Position numbers and translations under genes: made by a program. From Bacteroidota bacterium (lineage in GTDB: Bacteria > Bacteroidota > Bacteroidia > Chitinophagales > Chitinophagaceae): a stretch of 64,000 nucleotides of DNA. This document shows, one piece after another, positions 1 to 7,753 of this stretch; within the stretch, counting starts at the first letter, position 1, and each line of letters opens with the position of its first letter. The stretch is from positions 1-64,000 of the forward strand of contig JAGWUV010000014.1 in the NCBI GenBank assembly GCA_028875875.1, given 5' to 3'. The notes beneath the pieces are model-generated. The model was not told the origin of the DNA and made no database searches. It saw only the letters and a program-made list of their open reading frames with translations.

Positions 1-719
1 TATTCATTCTGGTAATCAAACCAACGAAAAGCTATATACCGTAAAACTAATTCCCTATCTTTCATTCTTTTGTCACTAACACCCCAATCAATAGCTTCCT
101 TAAAATATTCTTCCTCGGACAATTCTTTAAGCAGTTGTGTAGATTTTCCTATGAAAATGCAATTACGAACTTCTTGTCTGTTAAGTTGTGTTCCTCCAGT
201 ATTGATACGATTAAATAAATCATATATTACAACCATCGGAGTTGATGGTTTAAGAATAAAAACAGTGAGTTTTTTACTTTCGAATTTTGACTGTAAAACC
301 TCAGGTAAATCTTTAAATTTTGAACCGTTATATTTTGGAAGAGCTTCAATACCTGTCAATGCAAAAGCACCTTTATAAAATTGTTGCAATGCTGTAGTTC
401 GCTGTAATCCGTCTATAACAATATATTTCGATTCAGTATTTTCGTTTAAATAAATTGGTGGTAGAGGGAAATTGAGAATTATTGATTCAATAAACTTACT
501 TTTTTGAACGGGATTCCAAACTTGATTTCTTTGGAAGTCGGGTTGTATTGTGATTTTCCCTTTTTCAAGTTGTCTTAAGTATTCAAAAATTGAGTAGGGG
601 TCGTCGCTAATTTCAATACTCTCATACGCTGGGTCATACGGGTAAAGTCCACCGTCATTTTTATCCTCTATCGCTGTGTCCTCGTCCCGTTCAATTACTT
701 TTTGTTCTAAATCTGTCAT
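1..719 (-). CDS. DUF262 domain protein (GmrSD-like N-terminal domain), truncated by window edge
   Basis: The reading frame opens with ATG at 719-717 and stays open to the window edge, giving 239 N-terminal residues. It shows the signature motifs of the DUF262/GmrS N-terminal (ParB-like nuclease fold) family: DFQRNQVW near residue 60, IDGLQRTTAL near residue 104, and FNRINTGGTQLNRQEVRNC near residue 175. The family is known from type IV restriction (GmrSD) and related defence proteins, where the DGQQR-type motif is thought to take part in nucleotide hydrolysis; here the motif reads DGLQR. The C-terminal half, which would show whether a DUF1524 HNH nuclease domain is attached, lies outside the window, so whether this is a full restriction enzyme or the short stand-alone type cannot be told. 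A TATATTTG box lies about 25 nt upstream. Confidence 0.85.
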   Translation of the reverse strand, partial: MTDLEQKVIERDEDTAIEDKNDGGLYPYDPAYESIEISDDPYSIFEYLRQLEKGKITIQPDFQRNQVWNPVQKSKFIESIILNFPLPPIYLNENTESKYIVIDGLQRTTALQQFYKGAFALTGIEALPKYNGSKFKDLPEVLQSKFESKKLTVFILKPSTPMVVIYDLFNRINTGGTQLNRQEVRNCIFIGKSTQLLKELSEEEYFKEAIDWGVSDKRMKDRELVLRYIAFRWFDYQNE

Positions 720-742
720 TTACATTGCTGATTTTCAAGGTT

Positions 743-750
743 CAAATATA
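743..750 (-). promoter_or_regulatory. Possible -7 box of the DUF262 gene
   Basis: Read on the minus strand the sequence is TATATTTG, an exact match to the Bacteroidota -7 consensus TAnnTTTG, 24 nt ahead of the DUF262 start codon. No TTG at the right spacing was found for a -33 element, so support is partial. Confidence 0.4.
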
Positions 751-1195
751 CTTTATTATTCGAGGTTTAGTACCTAAGCAATCGCCTCTTGGGGGATGGT
801 GGTTTGGACCGGATTAAGCAGAGATTTATTGCTGAAGTGTCAACAAATGCTGATTGATATTCGTCAGCCGGGGTGGGTGGGAAGTGTGTTGGCATTTTTT
901 AGCTCTTATCAAGGTTGGCTTTTGTGCATCGGCTTTGTGAGCCTTGCAATGTGCTAAAAATAACGTAAGGTCGGGTGGCAAAGGCATGTTAATTCGAATT
1001 TTAGTAGGATGTTCGTTTAGGGTGACATACAACGCAATCATTTATATCTACAGCGCAGCCTCTTGCATTCATCATATCAAATATATTTCATTATCGTTCA
1101 AAAACAAATATTTGAATGATTTCTAATCTTATTTTCATTACACCTGCCTTAACCGTTCCGTATCTGAATAGTCTTGGTAGTTATCCATTTTTATG
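751..1195. other. Intergenic stretch without a recognisable gene
   Basis: About 445 bp between the DUF262 gene and the small HTH gene (both minus strand). Short open frames occur on both strands but none has a recognisable domain, plausible composition or start context. The segment near 840-960 is G-rich on the plus strand and unlike the genic sequence further on. I see no tRNA-like fold. It may be a remnant of a mobile or accessory region, given its neighbours. Confidence 0.4.
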
Positions 1196-1423
1196 CTATC
1201 CACCTCCCCCACCCTGCTTATGCCGGTGGAGTAGTTCGTGCAGATCACTTTCTTTGTAAAATATCTTACCGGATATACGGTAAAAGGGCAATAAACCTTT
1301 GCTGCGCCAATTTTGCAGGGTGCGCTCACTAATGTGGAGCAATTGGAACAGATCCTGTTTGTCCATCCAACGGATAGGTACAGCGTTTTCTTCCGCAGGG
1401 CGTTGCTTTTTTTTGCGTGGCAT
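1196..1423 (-). CDS. Small helix-turn-helix (excisionase/MerR-like) DNA-binding protein
   Basis: This 75-residue protein has a basic N-terminus (MPRKKKQRP) and one winged-HTH core of the helix_turn_helix_17/excisionase type: the stretch WMDKQDLFQLLHISERTLQNW forms the HTH, followed by the typical strand RSKGLLPFYRISGKIFY and a closing helix KESDLHELL. In Bacteroidota such proteins are common next to integrated elements and act as excisionase-like or recruitment factors; the exact role here is not visible. It ends in five consecutive Gly residues. A longer overlapping frame (1138-1527) in another register has no domain and was rejected. No integrase is within the window. Confidence 0.75.
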   Translation of the reverse strand: MPRKKKQRPAEENAVPIRWMDKQDLFQLLHISERTLQNWRSKGLLPFYRISGKIFYKESDLHELLHRHKQGGGGG

Positions 1424-1680
1424 GAGTAGCTTTTAAATTTAGCAATGTTGGGGGTTGCTATTAAATGCGCTACGTTTTCTCTTACTGAAATAAAAGTTAA
1501 ATTAATAATATCTTTTATTCCCTCCAAACTTTTTATACATATTTTTTAATATTTTTTTAATTCAGCATACTTGTCCTACCCTGTCCTACGCCTTTTGCAC
1601 CGTTCTAAACCCACCCACCCGGGTATCCAGTTTTCCAACGCCCATCAAAGCAGCCCGCTACACCCTCACAGGGGTTTTAC

Positions 1681-1799
1681 TCGTGTTTCCCTATTACCTT
1701 GTTCGTACCAAACAGATATCTTGTTCGGGTCATGTTCGGCAAGTCCCGAACGTGTCCCCTATGAAACACGAACAAAACCCGAACAAATCCCGAACAAAT
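1681..1799. repeat. Cluster of GTTCG/CGAAC repeats in inverted arrangement
   Basis: Seven GTTCG-type units fall within 120 bp: GTTCG at 1701, 1723 and 1734 on the plus strand, then the inverted form CGAAC at about 1748, 1769, 1780 and 1791, several extended to CCCGAACAAA or its complement TTGTTCGGG. An outer pair, CGTGTTTC (1682-1689) and GAAACACG (1763-1770), flanks part of the block. The arrangement could fold as a long stem or serve as an array of binding sites (iteron-like or recombinase accessory sites). It lies behind the promoter side of the excisionase-like gene. Function unknown. Confidence 0.6.
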
Positions 1800-1922
1800 G
1801 GTCTTTTTGCTGTCGTTGGGTAAGGCCCCGGGGGGCCACTTCAAAAAGGAGTTATGTACCGGCGTAGAGGGTTATTGATGGTGCCAATTTGCCCGGGTAA
1901 GCCCCTAACGCATTCGCTTTAC
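1800..1922. other. Intergenic sequence with GC-rich palindrome
   Basis: Contains the palindromic GGCCCCGGGGGGCC (1824-1837), flanked by CTTTTTG and CAAAAAG, and an imperfect hairpin GGGTAAGC / GCTTTACCC near 1894-1923. No coding sequence is convincing here. Confidence 0.35.
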
Positions 1923-1964
1923 CCAAAAATAAATCCGCAAATGATCTTACTTCATTTGCGGATT
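1923..1964 (-). terminator. Intrinsic terminator of the 86-residue secreted protein gene
   Basis: A perfect 13-bp stem (AATCCGCAAATGA at 1932-1944 with TCATTTGCGGATT at 1952-1964, 7-nt loop) is followed on the minus strand by TATTTTT. It lies about 80 nt beyond the stop codon at 2044. Confidence 0.7.
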
Positions 1965-2043
1965 GGATCCCCGTTTAGGGGGTATTGCACGTATAGGTTA
2001 GGCTATGTCAGCCTGTATCTTCTTTTTCTAACTATGCCGGCCC

Positions 2044-2304
2044 TTACTCATCACACTGAATATTACAGCCTGTGGTGGGCAAACCCAGGGGTTCTACCGT
2101 ATAACCGGCATCTGTTGTTACCCAAAACACCTTCTTTTCATAATAATGATGGATATATAACTGGTTGCCTTTGCAGCAGGTAAAATCTTTATCGGTATTA
2201 AAATGTTTACCAAACATGGCTGAAGAGGGATTCAATACAGTAAAACTTACCAGTACCAGGGCAACAAATACCAGTGCAATGGTGGTTTTGATTCGGGAAA
2301 ACAT
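2044..2304 (-). CDS. Small exported cysteine-containing protein, function unknown
   Basis: The 86-residue product starts with an N-terminal hydrophobic segment (residues 8-24, ALVFVALVLVSF) that looks like a signal peptide or membrane anchor, after a short basic start (MFSRIK). The remaining ~60 residues carry four cysteines in two pairs, TCCKGN and GCNIQCDE, which suggests disulfide bonding or metal binding outside the cytoplasm. No domain is recognised. An 11-bp inverted repeat lies immediately upstream of the start codon, and a strong terminator lies downstream, so it appears to be a one-gene transcript. Confidence 0.6.
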   Translation of the reverse strand: MFSRIKTTIALVFVALVLVSFTVLNPSSAMFGKHFNTDKDFTCCKGNQLYIHHYYEKKVFWVTTDAGYTVEPLGLPTTGCNIQCDE

Positions 2305-2308
2305 AGAC

Positions 2309-2350
2309 GAGAATTTTGTTTTTAAAATATCCTTACGTCACAAAATTCTC
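2309..2350. repeat. 11-bp inverted repeat upstream of small secreted protein gene
   Basis: GAGAATTTTGT (2309-2319) and ACAAAATTCTC (2340-2350) form a perfect inverted repeat with a 20-nt spacer, starting 5 nt before the start codon at 2304. The spacer contains TATTTT on the minus strand, so the repeat may be an operator around the promoter or a hairpin in the 5' leader. Confidence 0.5.
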
Positions 2351-2391
2351 TACAAAACACCCCCTGTGCAATCCCTTAAGTAAGGGGTAGA

Positions 2392-2862
2392 TTAGTGGTG
2401 GTGCCCTCTATGCTTCTTTTTATGTGTTTTATGTGCATGCTGTGCAGCCGTATCTGCATGCACAACAGTATGTGCCGGCTGCTTGCGCAACATATTACCC
2501 AGGAAGAGCAATGCCAGTGCGATGAAGAAAAACAAGATGGCCACAAAATTAAACTGGCTAATTACAAACAACTGTACTAATAACCACAACCATAGTACGA
2601 TACCCATGCCCATAAACCATTTGGGAGCGGCGTGATTTTTAAGATACCCTAATAAAAAAGCAATGATAGAACCGCCACCCACCAGGCCTGCCAGTATCCA
2701 ACCCGGAATAAGATAATCCGAAAAAGGAGTTCCTTTCAGATCTTCCGTACTGGCACCTGCATTATGGCCGGAAGGATCGGTAATAAAATAAAATCCCATC
2801 ACTATGCTTAGTAGGGCGGAGAAGACCAAAAGGGCCAGACAAAGGTTTTTGGCAGCTTTCAT
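2392..2862 (-). CDS. Four-helix membrane protein with His-rich C-terminal tail
   Basis: The 156-residue protein has hydrophobic segments near residues 8-28, 52-70, 82-101 and 104-121, consistent with four membrane helices. The C-terminal 27 residues are His/Lys-rich (VVHADTAAQHAHKT followed by HKKKHRGHHH), giving a cytoplasmic or periplasmic tail that could bind a transition metal; that is inference only. No family is recognised. It is separated from the adjacent thioredoxin-fold gene by 73 bp and may share its transcript. The short hairpin CCCTTA-AG-TAAGGG lies just past its stop. Confidence 0.6.
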   Translation of the reverse strand: MKAAKNLCLALLVFSALLSIVMGFYFITDPSGHNAGASTEDLKGTPFSDYLIPGWILAGLVGGGSIIAFLLGYLKNHAAPKWFMGMGIVLWLWLLVQLFVISQFNFVAILFFFIALALLFLGNMLRKQPAHTVVHADTAAQHAHKTHKKKHRGHHH

Positions 2863-2935
2863 ATGGAGGTTTTACTGCAATTAAAGATACAACTTGCAGC
2901 ACAACAATCACCAAAAGCAGGATATAAATACGGCT

Positions 2936-4153
2936 TTATTCTTTCAGCAACCGGTTGATGGTTTCCTCGAATTCTTTTTTATATTGAATATAGTGCACAC
3001 CCGTACCCGGGCCGTTAAAACCGGTATCTATCTTCCTGATACGCCCTTGTTTATCGAGAATAATGGAAGAAGGAAAAGATTTGATGGGTGTTACCTGGGG
3101 TAATGTTTTTTCGGTACGCAACGAATCACCTACAGCTACCCCCGTAAACAAAACGGGATATTGTACCTGAAAACGGTTTACAAATCGCAGTAAACTGGCT
3201 TTAGACCTGTTGAAATCGCTGCTGTATTCGTACGCCAGGGCTACCACTTCCACCCCTTTGTTGCGGTGCGTACGGTAGTAGTCGCTCAGGAAAGCTGTTT
3301 CATCCATACAATTCGGGCACCAGGATCCCATTAACTGTACAATGACCACTTTGTTCTTAAAACGGGCATCCTGTATACCCACCATTTTCTTATTCAGGTC
3401 AGGAAAACGAAAGTTCAGCTTTTCTTCCCCATCTTTTACATACATCGCCGATTCATCCGGCAGGGTGGCCGTATCATTACGAACAGCCGTCCATTGTTCA
3501 AAGGAATGTGCACCGGATATAAATTTCCCTTCGGTAATGCTGCTATCTGAATGAATGGTGGCAAGGAAATGAAAAAGATGACTACCATCGAATGCCGATA
3601 GTTCTAATGCAGCTCCATTTACAAAACCCGTTAAATAACGATAATCGCCCCAGGGTGTAAGGAACGAACCGTACAACTGGTTACCGTGCTGTTCCAATTC
3701 GGCAATAGCGGGGCTTTGGCTTCCATCGGTTTCTGTAAAACGCACTGCCCAACGGCCACTAATATCAGCCAGTGGTTTAAGCTTCATGGCGTTTTGTGCA
3801 GTTTGTACTGTTGCCTCAAAGGGTAGAACGATATCATCACCGCTGGTTCCTTTGATCCATTCCCCCTGCCAGTGTTGGGTACCGGTAACAGCAGCCCTGA
3901 ACCTGGATTCAAAGAAGGGCATTTGAATGAAAACAGAGTCTTTGGTAAAGCGGATACTGTCTACTTTCAGTTTTTCCTTCCCATTTAGAATATAAATTAT
4001 TTTTTTGGAGGCGTTGCTGTGCAGTTCGAACGTAAAATGTATCACGTTACCATCCTCTCTTGTAATACCCGCCTGCCAGATAGTTACAGCGGTTTGCGCC
4101 ATTCCAATACTTACTGCCCATACTGTAACTGCCAATACCAATACTTTTTTCAT
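2936..4153 (-). CDS. TlpA-like thioredoxin-fold exported protein
   Basis: The 405-residue product begins with a cleavable-looking signal peptide (MKKVLVLAVTVWAVSIGMAQ). Residues ~125-230 form a beta-rich region of the DUF4369/lipid-binding kind often found in front of such domains. Residues ~240-400 are an AhpC/TSA-TlpA thioredoxin-like domain: the active-site motif WCPNC places the redox cysteines at 279 and 282, followed by FLSDYYRTHRNKGVEVVALAYE and the cis-Pro region TPIKSFPSSIILDKQGRI. Members of this family act in the periplasm or on the outer face of the membrane as thiol-disulfide oxidoreductases, for example in cytochrome maturation. The substrate here is not evident. Confidence 0.85.
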   Translation of the reverse strand: MKKVLVLAVTVWAVSIGMAQTAVTIWQAGITREDGNVIHFTFELHSNASKKIIYILNGKEKLKVDSIRFTKDSVFIQMPFFESRFRAAVTGTQHWQGEWIKGTSGDDIVLPFEATVQTAQNAMKLKPLADISGRWAVRFTETDGSQSPAIAELEQHGNQLYGSFLTPWGDYRYLTGFVNGAALELSAFDGSHLFHFLATIHSDSSITEGKFISGAHSFEQWTAVRNDTATLPDESAMYVKDGEEKLNFRFPDLNKKMVGIQDARFKNKVVIVQLMGSWCPNCMDETAFLSDYYRTHRNKGVEVVALAYEYSSDFNRSKASLLRFVNRFQVQYPVLFTGVAVGDSLRTEKTLPQVTPIKSFPSSIILDKQGRIRKIDTGFNGPGTGVHYIQYKKEFEETINRLLKE

Positions 4154-4343
4154 GTATAATCAATTCTTAATTGCAAAGCAATGGTAAATACAGCATTTGA
4201 TTAGAGGTTTACGAAAAACAAAAAACTACAGCAATGGCTTGGGAGCGATGGGATGTTGATTAATTATGACTATATCTTACCTGCGTGTAGGAATCGTAGC
4301 TCATAGTTGATACTTCACAAAATATATAAGACTACTTATTCCC
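4154..4343. other. Upstream region of the TlpA-like gene
   Basis: AT-rich non-coding sequence that must hold the promoter of the minus-strand TlpA-like gene; no consensus box was identified with confidence. Confidence 0.3.
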
Positions 4344-4478
4344 TCAAGGCCGGGAGGCCGTCACATTGAAAACACGGCCTGCACCGGCTTCTTTGAAAAA
4401 ATAAGCTTCGCATTTTTTCAATTCCAACAAGTTGGAACCAAACCCGCTGATGCCCGGTTTTCAATGTGGTTATCAGCG
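4344..4478. repeat. Nested inverted-repeat element with competing stems
   Basis: Five complementary pairs lie in 135 bp. GGCC-GGGA-GGCC stands at the left end. CACATTGAAAAC (4362-4373) pairs perfectly with GTTTTCAATGTG (4457-4468). Inside this, TTGAAAAAAT (4393-4402) pairs with ATTTTTTCAA (4412-4421), and TTCCAAC (4422-4428) with GTTGGAA (4431-4437). CGCTGAT (4444-4450) pairs with ATCAGCG (4472-4478), which overlaps the right arm of the outer stem, so the two cannot form together. No U-tract follows, so it does not look like a simple terminator of the GH1 gene. It could be a palindromic mobile remnant or a structured RNA. Confidence 0.6.
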
Positions 4479-4578
4479 TAACTAATAGCAAAAGGTTGCT
4501 TATGTCAGATACGAAATCTTATATGTGTATGCTACTTCAACTTGTATAGTATTTGCAGCAAACTTGTTAACCACTGCC

Positions 4579-5928
4579 TTACTGTTTTAAAAAATCCCTC
4601 CACCAATAGCCGGAGTTTTTAATGGTACGGAGCTGCGTTTTAAAATCTATATGTACCAATCCAAACCTCGCCTTATAGCCTTCGGCCCATTCAAAATTAT
4701 CGGTGAGTGTCCAGGTAAAATAGCCTTTTATGTTTGCCCCTTCCTGTTTGGCCTTGTACATGGCAGCGAGATACTGTTGAAAATAATCGATACGCTGTAC
4801 ATCATTCACCACACCATTCTTGAGTTCGTCTTTAAAATACGCTCCATTCTCACTTACAATAATTTCCTTCACGCTGCCATACATCCAGAATCGTTTCAGC
4901 ATACGATAAAAACTATCCGCATTGATCTCCCAACCCATAGCAGTATGCGGCACTTTACGACTAGCAGCTTTTATTTCTGAAGCTTGTACGTAAGGAATAA
5001 GGGGATTGTGTTTTACCGTGAGGGCAAAATAGTTTTGAATACCTATAAAGTCGAAATTAAACTGCATACGTTCGGTGTACTTCCAGGCCTTGGTATGCAG
5101 GTAGAGTTTATCCATCAAAGGAAAATCGTTATGCGGGTAACCCCTTCCCAGTGCAGGTTCTACAAATAAACGGTTCAGTAATATATCCATACGCTGCGCC
5201 GCTTTTATATCATCCTCCTTATCCGTATAAGGCATTACTTCACTACAGGAAAAAGTAGTACCGATATAGGCATCTTTCACATAATGGCGAAGAAGACGGC
5301 CACCTTCCGCCTGCGCCAGTACAGCATTGTGAATGGCGGGAAAGAAATTGTTCAATCCTGTTCTGCCCGGTGCATGCCTGCCCAGCATATAGCCCAACGA
5401 AGTAAAACCCATGGGTTCGTTCAATACGATCCAGTGTTTCACCTTATCGCCATATTCTTCCGCACAAAGGGTTACAAAACGGGTAAACCAGCGCAGCAGG
5501 GAATGAGAGGTCCAACCACCTTCTTTTTCCAAAGCCTGGGGCAGATCCCAATGGTATAAGGTTACAAAAGGCGTAAGGCCAAGGGCCAGACATTCATCTA
5601 TAAGGCGATGATAAAAAGCAATGCCTTCCTTATTCACCCTGCCCATGCCATCGGGAAGAATGCGGCTCCAGGAAATGGAAAAACGGAAAACAGAGAAGCC
5701 TAAGGCCTTAACCAGCATCAGGTCGTCTTTGTAGCGATGGTAAAAATCACAGGCCTCGTAAGGTTTCGCCCCGCCTTGTATCTTCCCTTTCCTACGCGAA
5801 AAGCTGTCCCATATAGAAAGCCCTCTCCCGTCTATATTATAGGCGCCCTCATTTTGAGCCGCCGCTGTAGCAACGCCCCACAGAAAATCTTTCCCAAAAG
5901 AAGAAGCCGGTAATACAGGAAGTTTCAT
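4579..5928 (-). CDS. Glycoside hydrolase family 1 beta-glucosidase
   Basis: The 449-residue protein is a full-length single-domain GH1 TIM barrel, the usual size for bacterial beta-glucosidases. The N-terminal GH1 signature FLWGVATAAAQNEGAYNIDGRG is present around residues 15-35. The acid/base glutamate is E171 in VLNEP, and the nucleophile is E360 in IIVSENG. Substrate-binding residues of subsite -1 are recognisable (FRFSISWSRI, YHWDLP, and WAEGYKARFGLVHID near the C-terminus). It should hydrolyse beta-linked glucosides or related disaccharides by the retaining mechanism. There is no signal peptide, so it is probably cytoplasmic and acts on imported sugars. It stands alone without a transporter or regulator beside it. 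Confidence 0.95.
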   Translation of the reverse strand: MKLPVLPASSFGKDFLWGVATAAAQNEGAYNIDGRGLSIWDSFSRRKGKIQGGAKPYEACDFYHRYKDDLMLVKALGFSVFRFSISWSRILPDGMGRVNKEGIAFYHRLIDECLALGLTPFVTLYHWDLPQALEKEGGWTSHSLLRWFTRFVTLCAEEYGDKVKHWIVLNEPMGFTSLGYMLGRHAPGRTGLNNFFPAIHNAVLAQAEGGRLLRHYVKDAYIGTTFSCSEVMPYTDKEDDIKAAQRMDILLNRLFVEPALGRGYPHNDFPLMDKLYLHTKAWKYTERMQFNFDFIGIQNYFALTVKHNPLIPYVQASEIKAASRKVPHTAMGWEINADSFYRMLKRFWMYGSVKEIIVSENGAYFKDELKNGVVNDVQRIDYFQQYLAAMYKAKQEGANIKGYFTWTLTDNFEWAEGYKARFGLVHIDFKTQLRTIKNSGYWWRDFLKQ

Positions 5929-5997
5929 GTGACTATTTAGAACAAAAGTGAGAAGCGAATGTTACGTGTACATTAATTTTTCCTGAAATAGTTAATT

Positions 5998-6034
5998 AAA
6001 CGTTTGTTTAATTCAAACATTTGTTTAAACTTTG
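5998..6034 (+). promoter_or_regulatory. Promoter and tandem operator of the TetR-efflux operon
   Basis: Two copies of the near-palindrome AAACRTTTGTTTAA stand 17 bp apart (5998-6011 and 6015-6028). They overlap a plausible promoter: TTG at 6004-6006, 20 nt, then AAACTTTG at 6027-6034 (one mismatch to TAnnTTTG). The first gene downstream encodes a TetR-type repressor, so autorepression by binding here is the simplest reading. Confidence 0.6.
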
Positions 6035-6055
6035 CACCTGAATACAACATCACCC

Positions 6056-6676
6056 ATGTCAGTAGATAAGAAAGACCATATCATTAATGCAGCAATGGAA
6101 CTCTTTGCAGAAAAGGGTTTTGAAGGCACGAGCATACGTGATATTGCAGCAAAAGCCGATGTGAACCTTGCCATGGTTAACTACTATTTCGGCTCTAAAG
6201 AGAAATTATTCGAGGCAATGGTGGAACAAAAAGCCACTTTTATGAGAGGACAACTCGAGGCACTGGAAAGCGATAAAGAGCTAACGGAGCTGGAAAAAGT
6301 TGACCGTATTATTGAAGCGTATGTGGACAGGTTCTTATCCAACCCCGGATTTCATAAAGTGATACAACAGGAAATGCTCAAATCGCAAAGAGAAGAAATG
6401 CACCAGAAAGCGATCAACATCTTTATAAAAAACACCCAAAACTTTAACAGCATCATTGAAAAGGGGATCAAGAAAAAAGTATTTAAGAAAGTAGATCCGC
6501 CACTGGTATTTGCTTCCATCATTGGCACCATCAACCAGGTACTGGTTTCGAAAAAGGTGTGCAATGTTTTTGCAGGCAAAGATCCCTGCTATGATCCTTA
6601 TACAGACGAACATTTCAAGAAGCGCCTGTTAACACATATCAAACAAATGATCCATTCACATTTATTGAATCAATAA
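6056..6676 (+). CDS. TetR/AcrR family transcriptional regulator
   Basis: The 206-residue protein starts at ATG 6056; an in-frame TTG at 6032 lies inside the promoter box and was rejected. The N-terminal ~50 residues are a typical TetR HTH: HIINAAMELFAEKGFEGTSIRDIAAKADV followed by the recognition segment NLAMVNYYFGSKEKLF. The C-terminal ~150 residues are the helical ligand-binding and dimerisation domain. It is the first gene of an operon with a membrane fusion protein, an MFS pump and an outer membrane channel, so it most likely represses that efflux system until a toxic substrate binds. A tandem palindromic operator overlaps the promoter. Confidence 0.93.
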   Translation: MSVDKKDHIINAAMELFAEKGFEGTSIRDIAAKADVNLAMVNYYFGSKEKLFEAMVEQKATFMRGQLEALESDKELTELEKVDRIIEAYVDRFLSNPGFHKVIQQEMLKSQREEMHQKAINIFIKNTQNFNSIIEKGIKKKVFKKVDPPLVFASIIGTINQVLVSKKVCNVFAGKDPCYDPYTDEHFKKRLLTHIKQMIHSHLLNQ

Positions 6677-6688
6677 TCATACATCCTT

Positions 6689-7729
6689 ATGGCTACAGCA
6701 ACAGAACAACCTAAAAAATCACCGGTACGTTTTATCATCTTAGGTATCGTACTTCTGGTAGGCGGTTATTTCGGATTTCAAAAGATCAGGTTTGCATTTA
6801 CGCATGAAACAACGGATAATGCACAAATTGAAACACAGATCACGCCTGTATTACCTCGTGTTGCAGGTTATGTAAAAACTATATCTGTTAATGATTATGA
6901 CAGTGTAAAAGCAGGCCAGCTACTGGTAGAGATTGATGATGCAGAACTGCAAACCCAGTTAGAGGAAATGCAGGCAGACTATACTCAAACTGAAGTAGAT
7001 ATCGTAAATGCTAAAGCTGCATTAAACAATGCATTGGTTTCTTTAAAAGTAAATAAGGGCAATATCGATATCAATAAGGTAAGACTGGCCAAAGCCCAGG
7101 AAGACCTGAAAAGAGACCAGGCCCTGTTTGCCGGGGAAGCCATTACCAAAAAACAGTTAGACGATTCAAAGTTTACACTGGAAACGGCACAAAAGCAAGT
7201 GGATAACAGCACCAACGATTTAAGTGCTGCGCAGAGCCGTATTGCTGTATTGCAGGCCGCCGTAAAAAAAGCAGAAGCTGCTATGGCTGTTAAACAGGCT
7301 AAGATCGATCAGCAAAAATTAAAGCTTTCTTACACAAAAGTATATGCACCCTGTGCCGGTAAAATTGGTAAGAAGAATGTAAGCGAAGGGCAATTTGTAC
7401 AAGCAGGTACGCCCCTTTTCTCCATTGTGAACGATACCACTTACTGGGTGGTAGCCAACTTTAAAGAGAATCAATTACATGCTTTAACACCCGGTAAAAT
7501 TGTAGATATCCGTGTGGATGCTTATCCGGACCTGAAACTTACAGGTACTGTAGCCAGCCTGAGCGAGGCTACCGGTGCTAAGTTTGCTTTACTGCCTCCC
7601 GATAATGCCAGTGGCAACTTCGTAAAAGTAACACAACGTTTACCTGTGAAGATATGGATCAACGATGTAAACAAATACAAGTCGCTCTTACGTGCCGGCC
7701 TGAGTGTTTACATAGAAGCTGCCAATTAA
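6689..7729 (+). CDS. HlyD/EmrA-type membrane fusion protein
   Basis: The 346-residue protein is a periplasmic adaptor. A single N-terminal membrane helix (residues ~14-30, FIILGIVLLVGGYFGF) is followed by a biotinyl-lipoyl half domain (TTDNAQIETQITPVLPRVAGYV), a long alpha-helical hairpin (residues ~95-205, heptad-like LQTQLEEMQADY and AKAQEDLKRDQALF), the second lipoyl half (YAPCAGKIGKKNVSEGQFV) and beta-barrel segments (YWVVANFKENQL). This is the EmrA/HlyD architecture that links an inner membrane MFS pump to a TolC channel. It starts 12 bp after the TetR stop and 24 bp before the MFS gene. Confidence 0.93.
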   Translation: MATATEQPKKSPVRFIILGIVLLVGGYFGFQKIRFAFTHETTDNAQIETQITPVLPRVAGYVKTISVNDYDSVKAGQLLVEIDDAELQTQLEEMQADYTQTEVDIVNAKAALNNALVSLKVNKGNIDINKVRLAKAQEDLKRDQALFAGEAITKKQLDDSKFTLETAQKQVDNSTNDLSAAQSRIAVLQAAVKKAEAAMAVKQAKIDQQKLKLSYTKVYAPCAGKIGKKNVSEGQFVQAGTPLFSIVNDTTYWVVANFKENQLHALTPGKIVDIRVDAYPDLKLTGTVASLSEATGAKFALLPPDNASGNFVKVTQRLPVKIWINDVNKYKSLLRAGLSVYIEAAN

Positions 7730-7753
7730 GCTCACTCATAAACTAACGTATTC

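Noticed and set aside
826-1041. Open frame of 71 residues on the minus strand
   Set aside because: Repetitive His/Leu/Pro-rich composition, no domain, and no start context; probably non-coding sequence.
1138-1527. 129-residue frame overlapping the small HTH gene
   Set aside because: A different register of the same DNA; the HTH protein explains the region and this frame has no domain.
1571-1867. 98-residue plus-strand frame across the GTTCG array
   Set aside because: It translates the repeat units; composition is not protein-like.
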